Assembly: GCA_003158835.1 (NCBI GenBank)
Contig: PMLI01000116.1
Location: 3,042-13,961, forward strand
Length of the DNA stretch: 10,920 bases
DNA from: Acidimicrobiaceae bacterium
GTDB lineage: Bacteria; Actinomycetota; Acidimicrobiia; Acidimicrobiales; Palsa-688
Reading direction: 5' to 3'
Positions within the stretch are counted from its first letter, which is position 1, and the number at the start of each line of letters is the position of its first letter. Below are positions 1 to 6,616 of this stretch, piece after piece. The notes beneath the pieces were generated by a model that had not been told where the DNA came from, did not search any database, and worked only from the letters and a program-made list of their open reading frames with translations. Position numbers and translations under genes: made by a program.

Positions 1-978
1 TACGAACAGCGGGATGGTCCCCGGGATCGGGATGTCTATCCCCAACGGGATGTGGAAGGCAGGGAAGCTAAGCGCTCCCGTGGCACCCTCGCCGCGGCTG
101 AACGTGTAGGACACCTTGAAGTTGGACTTGATGCCCTCGAACGCGGCCCGAAGTTTGTCGATCGCGCTGTGCGAAACATCGACCTCGCCGCTGATCTTGC
201 TGACGTCGATGGTGCCGTCGAACGAGGCCTCGAGCGAGATCCCGCTGGCGGGGCCGTTGGCGCAGATGTCGCCATGGCCGTAACAGATCGTCCCGCTCAG
301 GTGGAGCGAGCTGGGCCCTGTGGGTTCGGCTGTGACCGAGTAGCCGAACGGGCCGCCGGTCCCGCCCTGCAACGAGAGCGTTGGCCCCGAGACCGCATGG
401 ACGAGCGGGCCGGCGACGTAGGGAAAGCCGGGCGAGACCAGTCTGGGCAAGCGCACGGACGCAGCCGCCGTGGTCGCGCCGGCCTGGTCGATCGGCGCGA
501 CGAACGCTTGGCTGACGTCGGGCGTGCCCGAGAACGAGATCGAGCCAGAAGACACGATGGCCGCCAGCGGGGCGTCGCGGGTCGTCACGATCAGCTGGCC
601 CTGCTCGGTCCGAAGGGATGTGACTATCCCGGCGGCTGAGCCTTCCAGCAGCATCACACTGCCGACCTTCAGCTGTGCCAGCGCTCCGGCGGCGCGCTTG
701 AACTTGAAGGTCCCGCCCGGACCGATCCCGATCAGGTTGGCGCTCACCACATTGCGCGGGACCACGACGGTATTCGGTGCGTAGGTGACAGCGCTGGCGA
801 CCTGCGCCGCAGCTTGGGAAGATGCGGGCCCAGCGCCCGTGAGCGCGCTCACTGGCGGCGGCCCGGCGACGGGCGCGCCCGCCGCCACGGCCGGCATTGG
901 CCGAGCGGTCGCCACCGCCGGCAGGCCCACCAGGACAAGCCCAGTGCACGCCGCACTGAGGGCGACCAAACGCTTCAT
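1..978 (-). CDS. Secreted protein of unknown function, iron-box controlled (3' end cut by window)
   Basis: The frame is open for 326 codons from ATG at 978 to the window edge, so the C-terminus is missing. The start is set by GGAGG at 986-990, 7 nt upstream. Residues 1-24 form a Sec-type signal peptide (MKRLVALSAACTGLVLVGLP, then an AxA site near ATA). The mature part is rich in Gly, Ser, Thr and Val with short alternating hydrophobic stretches, which suggests a beta-rich extracellular fold. Only two cysteines are seen after the signal peptide, at about 232 and 239 in ICYGHGDICANG, close enough for a disulfide. I do not recognise the family; there is no HtaA-type haem domain or other iron-uptake motif that I can see. 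The promoter region carries a DtxR/IdeR-like operator, so transcription is probably repressed by iron. Its role in iron limitation is inferred from that site alone. Confidence 0.85.
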   Translation of the reverse strand, partial: MKRLVALSAACTGLVLVGLPAVATARPMPAVAAGAPVAGPPPVSALTGAGPASSQAAAQVASAVTYAPNTVVVPRNVVSANLIGIGPGGTFKFKRAAGALAQLKVGSVMLLEGSAAGIVTSLRTEQGQLIVTTRDAPLAAIVSSGSISFSGTPDVSQAFVAPIDQAGATTAAASVRLPRLVSPGFPYVAGPLVHAVSGPTLSLQGGTGGPFGYSVTAEPTGPSSLHLSGTICYGHGDICANGPASGISLEASFDGTIDVSKISGEVDVSHSAIDKLRAAFEGIKSNFKVSYTFSRGEGATGALSFPAFHIPLGIDIPIPGTIPLFV

Positions 979-1001
979 CCAATAACCTCCGGCTAGTTTG
1001 A

Positions 1002-1020
1002 AAAGGTGAGCCTAACCTAA
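1002..1020. promoter_or_regulatory. DtxR/IdeR-type iron box
   Basis: The 19 bases aaaggtgagcctaacctaa match the known DtxR/IdeR operator consensus TTAGGTTAGCCTAACCTAA at 16 positions, including an unbroken 12-base right part. The site lies 23 bp upstream of the ATG at 978 and just ahead of its ribosome site, where a bound repressor would block RNA polymerase. Established knowledge: iron-loaded DtxR or IdeR represses iron-uptake genes in actinobacteria. Inference: the secreted protein at 1-978 is made under iron limitation. Confidence 0.7.
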
Positions 1021-1085
1021 GGGTCCCCGGGGCCTTCCGCTCCGAGGCCCGTGCCCCTCCTGACCTGCACTTACTACTAGGTACG

Positions 1086-1125
1086 TCGGGCGGGCGGGAC
1101 TTGAACCCGCCCACACGGCCTTACG
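1086..1125 (-). repeat. tRNA 3'-half remnant, candidate attachment-site scar
   Basis: On the minus strand there is a perfect T arm: stem GCGGG (1106-1110), loop TTCAAGT (1099-1105), stem CCCGC (1094-1098). It is followed by seven bases that fit an acceptor 3' strand (CCGCCCG, 1087-1093) and an A as discriminator at 1086. The bases before it, CGTAAGGCCG (1116-1125), fit the 3' half of an anticodon loop and stem. The complementary CGGGCGG acceptor 5' strand and a D arm are absent upstream, so this is not a complete tRNA gene. A tRNA 3' half next to integrase and relaxase remnants is the usual look of one end of a tRNA-integrated element. It is not a copy of the tRNA-Ser at 3010-3096, so the parent tRNA must be elsewhere or lost. 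Its identity is uncertain; CGTAA would fit a Thr(CGT) anticodon loop. Confidence 0.55.
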
Positions 1126-1443
1126 CCGGATGGTGGACGAGGGTGGCCGGTCCGTGGACACGCTCGACCCCGGCGATGCTGGCCCACCAGTTGGAGACGA
1201 GCCGGCCGCCATCAGCCGCAATCCGGGTGGCCAACCTCTGCGAGGTTATGACCGTGTGGCACCATCCCCAGTCCCGCCATGCAGACGGGACGACGCTAAG
1301 CCGGCCGTAACCATCTACCAGCTCGGTTGTCGGCCGAGAGCCCAGTACGGTGCCCAGACTTGGCGGTAGAGGACTTCGCCCAGCTCGAGAGCGAGGCCGA
1401 TCTCGTACGGGCCGAGCGGACCGGTGCGGCCGCACCGCTCCGC
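1121..1443 (-). pseudogene. C-terminal remnant of an unrecognised protein, probably frameshifted
   Basis: Two reading frames look coding and may belong to one broken gene. Frame one (1443 to 1318) reads AERCGRTGPLGPYEIGLALE and on to VLYRQVWAPYWALGR, then hits a stop at 1315-1317. Frame two, taking over near 1335, reads ELVDGYGRLSVVPSAWRDWG and ends in VHGPATLVHHPA with TAA at 1121-1123. Both use G/C-ending codons. Joined by one frameshift they would give about 100 residues rich in Trp and Tyr. I do not recognise the family. The stop codon falls inside the tRNA remnant, so this was the outermost gene of the mobile element or was fused to it on integration. Product assignment is open, and the frameshift is an inference from the two frames abutting. 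Confidence 0.4.
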
Positions 1444-1532
1444 TCACAAGTCGACCCCGGCTTCGGGCTGCGCGCCCACGCCGCCCTGGGCCGGGCCTGC
1501 AGTCTGGGACGCCACCCCCGCCAAGCGAGACG

Positions 1533-1820
1533 GTGGCCACCGTCCGGGGCCGTCACCGTCATGGCCCCATCTTGATGGGTGGCGGTGACGACAAAGCGGT
1601 CCCGGTTGTGCACCCACTCGCCGTCAGCCAGGCGGAGGTGCCGGTCGTTATGGTGAGCCACGACTACGTCGCCCACCCCGGACACCGATCTGCCGGACAG
1701 GGTCAAGCCCCGCTCGGCCATCAGGCCGGCGGCCACCCGCTCGGAGCGGGCCAGGCGGTTGAGCTCGGCCACGATGGCGTAGTCGGCGGCGAGCATGAGC
1801 GAGGACTTGCCGGCCCATAG
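1533..1820 (-). pseudogene. MobF (TrwC/TraA-type) relaxase-helicase fragment
   Basis: The frame downstream of a TGA at 1821-1823 reads WAGKSSLMLAADYAIVAELN, then SERVAAGLMAERGLTL, VGDVVVAHHNDRHL, WVHNRDRFVVTATHQDGAMT. This order (LMLAADxxxVAELNRxAR, then GVGDxVVxxxNDR, then W-V-x-N-x-DRxxVTATHxDG) is that of the C-terminal helicase part of conjugative relaxases of the TrwC/TraA kind, which nick and unwind DNA during transfer. Only about 95 residues remain of a protein that is normally near or above 1000. The N-terminal relaxase and the Walker motifs are missing, and similarity stops near 1533, before the motifs that should follow. The bases just upstream (GAC TA TGG) suggest that the reading may continue further 5' through another frameshift. 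It is a dead remnant that marks the element as formerly conjugative or mobilisable. Confidence 0.65.
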
Positions 1821-1837
1821 TCAGCATCGCAGCAGGC

Positions 1838-2919
1838 ACCACCGGAGGCGTCAGCGGCCCGCTTCTCGGGCCTCTCGTCTTTCGGGCCGGAGGTGGCGTG
1901 GCCCAGGCGCCCGGCGACGGTGCGCACGTCGGTGCCACCCGCGAAACGCCGTGGTGGCGGCGAAGTGGCGCAGCTCGTGGAAGTGGGTCGTTATGCCCAG
2001 CCTTTTGGCAGCCCGCTTGTAGTAGTCGGTAAGGGTGTCAGGCTGGTAGGGCTGGCCACCGTCGGCCGACGACGACAGTATGAGCGGGTCAGGCACGGGG
2101 TCGACGCCTACATGGCGGGCGTAAGCCCCTTGGTCAGCCCGGCGCTTCTCCAAAAGGGCAAGCATGGCGTCGTCCAGTGCGACACCCCGGCGCGGGTGGG
2201 TCTTTGTCTGCCCTTCGGTCGCTACGCCGCCGATCACGGTCAAGCTCCGGGCTATCGTCAGGATCCGGCGGGGCCAGTTCACTCGGACCACCGCAGGGCG
2301 CACCATTCGCCTCGCCGGGCGCCCGTGACGGCGGCCAAGGCGATCGCCGCGGCCACGATGGGCTGGCTGGCCTCCGTCGCCCTGATGAGCCGCTGGACGT
2401 CTGCGACGTCCGGCGCCGAGACTGTCGAATGGCTCAGCCCGGGCGGCGTGGATCGGTCGGCTGGGTTCAAGGGGACCATGCCCCACTTGACGGCTCGGCC
2501 GAGCGCGGCGTGCAACAAGACGTGGTGGCGCCGGACCGACCAGAGGACAGGCCCCGATCGGTGAGCGACCGGTAGAAGGTGTCGAGCCGAGTGCCGGTGA
2601 GCTTGGCCAGTGGCACGGTCCCGATCACCGGCTTGATGCTCGTCGTGGCCATCCGCCGGTATTCCTTCATCGTGTAGGGCGAGCGTTCCGGAGCTACCGT
2701 CTCCAGCCATCGATCGAGGAGGTCGGCTAGGGTTCCGGGGTGGTGCTTAGCGACTTGTCCCTGCTCGACCTCGGTAACCAACTTGGCGAGGGCGGTCCCC
2801 GCTTGGCGCTTAGTGCCCTGGAAGCTTCGGGTAACAAGCTCCGTGCGGCCGTTCTCGCGCCCGGCGGAGACCCGCCGCCTCCAGCGGTCGTCGCCTCGCT
2901 GCTCGAAGTTGGCCCTCAT
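1838..2919 (-). pseudogene. Tyrosine site-specific integrase, three frameshifts, C-terminus lost
   Basis: The original start is ATG at 2919, five bases after GGAGG (2925-2929). The first frame gives an arm-binding and SAM-like N-terminal half (TLADLLDRWLETVAPERSPY, LTGTRLDTFYRSLTDRGL). A one-base loss near 2545 shifts into SVRRHHVLLHAALGRAVKWG and TGARRGEWCALRWSE, which holds the catalytic Arg I; TGA at 2279-2281 ends that frame. A second one-base loss there shifts into VNWPRRILTIARSLTVIGGV and onward to HFHELRHFAATTA, the HxLRH catalytic box. A third shift near 1940 leads to GGTDVRTVAGRLGHA, with the last catalytic His. The expected VYxH segment with the nucleophilic Tyr does not follow; the text runs TSGPKDERPEKRAADA into relaxase sequence. 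The enzyme cannot be functional as it stands. Neighbouring genes are intact, so decay is more likely than poor sequence. Confidence 0.85.
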
Positions 2920-2924
2920 GGCGT

Positions 2925-2929
2925 CCTCC
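2925..2929 (-). promoter_or_regulatory. Ribosome binding site deciding the integrase start
   Basis: GGAGG on the minus strand lies five bases before the ATG at 2919. It favours that codon over an in-frame start 39 bases further upstream at 2958, which has no comparable site. Confidence 0.6.
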
Positions 2930-3009
2930 GTTGCGGCGTTGCCCAAGAAGTTGCCCAAGCCCGAGTACCAGCCTACGAGGAGGAAACAAACTAGCAGGTC
3001 AGACGCACT

Positions 3010-3096
3010 GGAGGGATGCGAGAGTGGCCGAATCGGACGGTCTCGAAAACCGTTGAGGGCTCACGCCCTCCGTGGGTTCAAATCCCACTCCCTCCG
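3010..3096 (+). tRNA. tRNA-Ser (anticodon CGA)
   Basis: All parts of a class II tRNA can be folded by eye. The acceptor stem is GGAGGGA (3010-3016) with TCCCTCC (3089-3095). The anticodon arm is ACGGT CTCGAAA ACCGT with anticodon CGA, reading UCG. The long variable arm is GAGGGC TCAC GCCCTC, as expected of serine tRNAs. The T arm is GTGGG TTCAAAT CCCAC (3072-3088). The discriminator base is G at 3096, also a serine feature. The 3' CCA is not encoded; the DNA continues CATT. It sits 90 bp from the broken integrase start but points away from the element, so it was probably not the target of that insertion. Confidence 0.95.
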
Positions 3097-3133
3097 CATT
3101 TCAGGGGCTCTTTTGACCCATCTCGATCAGGGC

Positions 3134-3179
3134 ATTGTGCGCTCCGCGCCGACGATATTGTGCGCTCCGCGCCGACGAT
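3134..3179. repeat. Perfect 23-bp tandem duplication
   Basis: The unit starting attgtgcgctccgcgccgac and ending gat occurs twice back to back, at 3134-3156 and 3157-3179, with no mismatch. It lies between the tRNA-Ser and a short ORF. It could be a recent slippage duplication or a paired protein-binding site; nothing else in the window matches the unit. Confidence 0.9.
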
Positions 3180-3194
3180 AAGGAAGCGACCACG

Positions 3195-3281
3195 ATGACC
3201 GGGCCCCAGGCCCCGCCTAAGCCGGCGCAGGTCCGCCAAGGGTTCCTGGCCACCGAAGCGGAGATGACCCGCACCGGCTGA
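3195..3281 (+). CDS. Possible 28-residue ORF of unknown function
   Basis: ATG at 3195 to TGA at 3279-3281 gives MTGPQAPPKPAQVRQGFLAT followed by EAEMTRTG. A purine-rich AAGGAAG at 3180-3186 sits 8 nt upstream, directly after the tandem duplication. Third positions are mostly G or C. The peptide is Pro- and Ala-rich at the front, with no signal peptide, membrane segment or known motif. It may be a real small protein, the start of a gene truncated after the element inserted, or chance in high-GC DNA. There is nothing to assign a function. Confidence 0.25.
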   Translation: MTGPQAPPKPAQVRQGFLATEAEMTRTG

Positions 3282-3314
3282 GGTTCCTTTTGACTGACGC
3301 TCCCGGGAACGTGG

Positions 3315-5030
3315 CTAGGAAATGTGCAGGCCTGTCGCCAGTTTGGCCCGAAGGGAGGGCGGTACCAGGTAGTCGGCGGCGACGGCCGACAGGGCGTGAG
3401 CAGTGATGACGGGTGTGCGCAGCAAGTTCACGGGCTGCCAGCCGGTGCCCTGCTGTTCCAGCAGGACCAACACCCTGACAGTTCCTTCGGTGCCTGCCGC
3501 GGCCGCCCACCCGTCCGCGCAGGCGACCCGGGTGAAGTTGACGTCGGCCACCACTACGGCTTGGTGCATGGCGGCACCGGTGCACGGCGCCGGCGGGCCC
3601 GGGGGGTTGGTGGGCAGGAACTCACGCCGGGCGGGGGAGTACTGGTACCACAGCTCGCTTTCGGGCCCGATGGCACAACCGCAATAGTCGAGCTGGGCTT
3701 CGACCAGGCTGCCGGAGATGGTGGCTTCGTCGATGGGCATCGCTGGCTTGCTGGCGTAATCGAACGGCACGCCCTGCCATTGGCCGCCGATATCGGAGAC
3801 GACGGCGAACCAATGGGTGTCTGCGCCCGAGGCGCTAATGGTGAAATCAGGGGCGGCGCTGCCGGTGAGCGCCGCCCGCGACACCGCCGGCGAGCCCGCG
3901 GAGGAGTCCAGTTGTCCGTAGAAATTGCGGACATCGGTCGTCCCCTGCTCGGCCCAGGAACCTCCGCTCCAGCGGTAAATCGCGACATTCAGGCCCGTTT
4001 GCGAGGCAATTGGCGCCGACTCCGCCACAGCCAGCCAGTCCTGGCCGTACTGGTACACCACGCCGCTGTCGGCGACGACCGGCAGCTCCACGCCGTACCC
4101 TTCGACGGCGGCCTGCGGGTACCGGGCAACAATCTCGGCCGCGGCCGAGATGGGGGCGACCGGGCCCCCGACCGAAGCCGCCAGGCCTTCGAGGGTGGGG
4201 AGCGGCAACCCGTACCACATGGGCGCGTCGGCGAGCTGTGCCCCGGTGCCGATTACCGTCCAGCCGGACGACCCTTGCCAGTTCATGAGCTCGACATAGG
4301 GGCTCATCTCGAAGGTGCCGGTCAGCAGCGCCCAGCCGTCCTGACAGGCGTAGTGCGCCGGCGGGACCTCGCCCTCGCCGTTGCTCGCGGGCAGGCCGCC
4401 GAGGTCCTTGGTAGCGCACGGAGGCGTCGCGCCCGGTGGGTCGGCGGGGGAGAAAACCCCTCCCCTGAACCCGAACCACCCGGTCGTCGAGGGCGAGTAG
4501 TCCTGGCCCTGGACCTCCACTCTCAACCGCCGGCCTTCCACCTTGACCTGGGCCGGGACGCCTATGACGGGCCGGTAGCCGAACTCCACCGGGACCAGGT
4601 GCCAGTGAGCCCCGGCGTCGGAGATGACAGAGAACCATGGGCTCAGCGTCGACCCTTGCGTCACCATTACGAAGTCGGGGGTGGCGGCTCCCGTTAGCCC
4701 TGCCGCGTCCAGCGAGCCCCCGGTTGTGCCGAGGTCCCCGGCTTCGGGCCGGGCCGCGCTTGTGGCCAGGCGCAGCTGGGCCTGGAGGTGCCAGGCGCCC
4801 GCGGCCGAGCGGTAGACGCTGATACTGATGGCATTGCCGTCACCATGCTGGACAGCATCAGCCCGCCAGGTGGCTCCCTGCCAATGGACTACGCCACTGT
4901 GCAACTGGCCCGTGCCCGCGGTGGCGGATGCGACCGCCGGTGGGCCGGCGGACAGCCCGATGGTGGCCAGGGCCATGAGCGCCACCGGCAAACGCGCCGA
5001 GCGCCATCTCCGAAGGGACCTCTTTTGCAT
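3315..5030 (-). CDS. Secreted two-repeat protein of unknown function
   Basis: 571 residues from ATG at 5030. An in-frame TTG at 5042 is possible, but GGGGAG stands just ahead of the ATG. The N-terminus MQKRSLRRWRSARLPVALMA, followed by a hydrophobic stretch and AVASA, is a Sec signal peptide. The mature chain is two diverged copies of one domain, residues about 46-246 and 316-523. Paired landmarks are GVVHW/GVVYQ, ISISVYRSAAGAWHLQ/LNVAIYRWSGGSWAEQ, LTGAATPDF/LTGSAAPDF, WFSVISDAGAHWHLVP/WFAVVSDIGGQWQGVP, and PPGATPPC-YACQDGWALLTGT/PPGPPAPC-VACADGWAAAAGT. Each copy has a matching Cys pair (205/239 and 483/504), probably disulfides; an extra CGC pair (450, 452) is only in copy two. The fold looks all-beta. 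I do not recognise the family. Its start faces the beta-lactamase-like gene across a 99-bp intergenic gap that could hold both promoters. Confidence 0.9.
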   Translation of the reverse strand: MQKRSLRRWRSARLPVALMALATIGLSAGPPAVASATAGTGQLHSGVVHWQGATWRADAVQHGDGNAISISVYRSAAGAWHLQAQLRLATSAARPEAGDLGTTGGSLDAAGLTGAATPDFVMVTQGSTLSPWFSVISDAGAHWHLVPVEFGYRPVIGVPAQVKVEGRRLRVEVQGQDYSPSTTGWFGFRGGVFSPADPPGATPPCATKDLGGLPASNGEGEVPPAHYACQDGWALLTGTFEMSPYVELMNWQGSSGWTVIGTGAQLADAPMWYGLPLPTLEGLAASVGGPVAPISAAAEIVARYPQAAVEGYGVELPVVADSGVVYQYGQDWLAVAESAPIASQTGLNVAIYRWSGGSWAEQGTTDVRNFYGQLDSSAGSPAVSRAALTGSAAPDFTISASGADTHWFAVVSDIGGQWQGVPFDYASKPAMPIDEATISGSLVEAQLDYCGCAIGPESELWYQYSPARREFLPTNPPGPPAPCTGAAMHQAVVVADVNFTRVACADGWAAAAGTEGTVRVLVLLEQQGTGWQPVNLLRTPVITAHALSAVAADYLVPPSLRAKLATGLHIS

Positions 5031-5116
5031 TTCTCCCCACAACTCGAACTCACGAAGGACCGTTCCCGGTGAGGCTACCGTCGAGATGTGGCCGATGTCG
5101 CGAGCACGTTGGGCGA

Positions 5117-5122
5117 GGGAGG
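5117..5122 (+). promoter_or_regulatory. Ribosome binding site deciding the start of the ORF12/LpqF-like gene
   Basis: GGGAGG sits 7 nt before ATG 5130. The longer frame from GTG 5088 has no such site, and its extra 14 residues would spoil the short basic N-terminus of the signal peptide. Confidence 0.75.
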
Positions 5123-5129
5123 ACCTGCC

Positions 5130-6596
5130 ATGTCTGTCCGATCACGTTTGCCCGTCCGCGGGTCACATCCTCGGCCGACGAAGCGGGCGGCTGGAAGGTG
5201 CCGGCGCCAGGCTGGTTGGCGAGCCGCGCTGGCCGCGACAATTGCTGGCGCAGTGGCCATTACCGGCAGCACCGCCGCTGGCGCCATGTTGCAGCCGTCT
5301 GGAGGCAGCCCGGCTGCTCGGGCCGCCGCCGCGGTGAGCCTCCCGGCCACCCCGGCCGGCCGGCAGGCCGGCTGGTTCGTGGTCGCGGTGACGCACTGGC
5401 CCATCCCGACGGCCGCTATCAAGGCTCACTTCGACCGCGCCGTCCTCGCCGTGGCCACCCCGGCCGAGCTCAACGCCAGCCTCGACGGGGTCACGGCGGT
5501 ACAGGTCGACTCGATCACGACCAGTACGCCCGACGTGCTCGTCTTTGTCGCCACCGTCAATGGCAAGACCAAGTTGAGTGTCAGCATCGCCGTCGACTCC
5601 CACGGTTTGATCGCCGGCCTCCACTTACTGCCGGCGGGCTCGTCGGCGCCGGCTCCGCCGCCGGTGCCGTCCACCTGGGCCGGTGTCGACAGTCTGGTGC
5701 GCTCCGTGGCACCGCAAGTGCGCCTGCTCGTCGCCTCGGTCAGCGGTGGCACCTGCGTGCCGGTCCACGCCATCGATGCCACCACGCCGGCTCCGCTCGG
5801 CGCAGCCTTCAAGCTGTACGTGCTCGCCGCCCTGGCGGACGCGGTCGCCTCGGGCAAGGTCAGCTGGGCCCAGAAGCTCACCGTGACCAGCCAGGTGAAG
5901 AGCCTGCCCTCCGGGATCCTGCAGGACGACCCCGACGGCACGCGGCTCAGCGTTCAGCAAGTGGCGTCGGACATGATCTCCATCAGTGACAACACGGCCG
6001 AGGACATGGTGGCCGACCTGGTCGGGCGGGCCGCCATCGAGGAAGCGGCGCGGACTTCGGGCATGGCCGACCCCGCCCTCGACGTGCCCTTCCTCACCAC
6101 CCGGGAGCTGTTCGTCCTGAAGCTGGACGACTGGCCCCAGCTGGCTGAGCGGTACCTCGCCCTGGGCCCGGCCGGGCGCCTGGCTCTGCTCGCCGGCACC
6201 ATCGACCACGACCCGCTCAGCATTGCCGACGCCTCGGCCTGGACGGCTCCACGCGACATCGGTTCCCTCGAATGGTTCGCCTCGCCGACCGACATGTGCC
6301 ACGTCTACGCCGCTCTCGCTGCTCTCGCCCGCCAACCGGCGCTGGCCCCGGTCGCGAGCATCCTCGAGCTGAACCAGGGAGATATGAGCCTGGGCAGCCA
6401 ATGGCGACCAGTCTGGTTCAAAGGGGGCTCGGAGCCGGGCGTGCTCACCCTCAACTACCTGGCTACGACCAAGAGCGGTCACACCTACGTGGTGAGCATG
6501 CTCACCGAAGACCCGTCGGCGCCGATCTCGGGCACCCCGGCCACGTTGGCGCTCCTCAGCGCCGTCAAGGGCGCGTTCGAACTGGCCGCCCGCTGA
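5130..6596 (+). CDS. ORF12/LpqF-like exported protein with beta-lactamase fold, catalytic Ser replaced by Ala
   Basis: 488 residues. A basic N-terminus and the hydrophobic AALAATIAGAVAITG form a signal peptide or anchor. Residues about 80-180 match the N-terminal domain of the ORF12/LpqF group (VDSITTSTPDVLVFVATVNG, KLSVSIAVDSHGLIAGL). Residues about 190-488 are a class A beta-lactamase fold with SDN at 286-288 (SISDNTAEDMV) and KGG at 431-433 (VWFKGGSEPGVLTLNYLA), the KTG equivalent. Where the family has S-x-x-K in LGSxFKLYVL, this protein reads LGAAFKLYVL: residue 225 is Ala, codon GCA at 5802-5804, one base from a Ser codon; Lys228 is kept. Without the nucleophile, beta-lactamase or peptidase chemistry is not expected. 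Everything else is intact, so it may be a peptidoglycan- or ligand-binding pseudoenzyme. Some family members occur in clavulanate-type clusters, but no such cluster is seen here. Confidence 0.92.
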   Translation: MSVRSRLPVRGSHPRPTKRAAGRCRRQAGWRAALAATIAGAVAITGSTAAGAMLQPSGGSPAARAAAAVSLPATPAGRQAGWFVVAVTHWPIPTAAIKAHFDRAVLAVATPAELNASLDGVTAVQVDSITTSTPDVLVFVATVNGKTKLSVSIAVDSHGLIAGLHLLPAGSSAPAPPPVPSTWAGVDSLVRSVAPQVRLLVASVSGGTCVPVHAIDATTPAPLGAAFKLYVLAALADAVASGKVSWAQKLTVTSQVKSLPSGILQDDPDGTRLSVQQVASDMISISDNTAEDMVADLVGRAAIEEAARTSGMADPALDVPFLTTRELFVLKLDDWPQLAERYLALGPAGRLALLAGTIDHDPLSIADASAWTAPRDIGSLEWFASPTDMCHVYAALAALARQPALAPVASILELNQGDMSLGSQWRPVWFKGGSEPGVLTLNYLATTKSGHTYVVSMLTEDPSAPISGTPATLALLSAVKGAFELAAR

Positions 6597-6616
6597 CGTC
6601 GGCCAGGGCTGACGTC
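6592..6616. repeat. 9-bp direct repeat at the edge of the orphan fragment
   Basis: GCTGACGTC occurs at 6592-6600, over the stop codon of the beta-lactamase-like gene, and again at 6608-6616, where the orphan fragment begins. Short repeats of this kind are typical endpoints of a slippage or recombination deletion. Confidence 0.6.

Noticed and set aside
68..1114. 348-codon minus-strand frame through the left gene
   Set aside because: It starts inside the tRNA remnant, has no ribosome site, and is out of frame with the signal peptide and GGAGG-led ATG at 978.
1086..1160. A complete tRNA gene on the minus strand
   Set aside because: The T arm is perfect, but no acceptor 5' strand, D arm or U33-containing anticodon loop can be found upstream.
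3298..3311. Near-palindrome CGCTCCCGGGAACG as the terminator of the two-repeat gene
   Set aside because: The stem is short with one G-T pair and no T run follows on the minus strand.
3324..4697. 457-codon open frame on the plus strand
   Set aside because: It is antisense to the two-repeat secreted protein, has no signal or domain, is Arg/Gly/Pro-rich in the way of high-GC shadow frames, and the minus-strand frame shows clear domain duplication.
5088..5129. GTG start at 5088 for the ORF12/LpqF-like gene
   Set aside because: GGGAGG at 5117-5122 points to ATG 5130, and the extra residues ahead of the signal peptide look non-coding.
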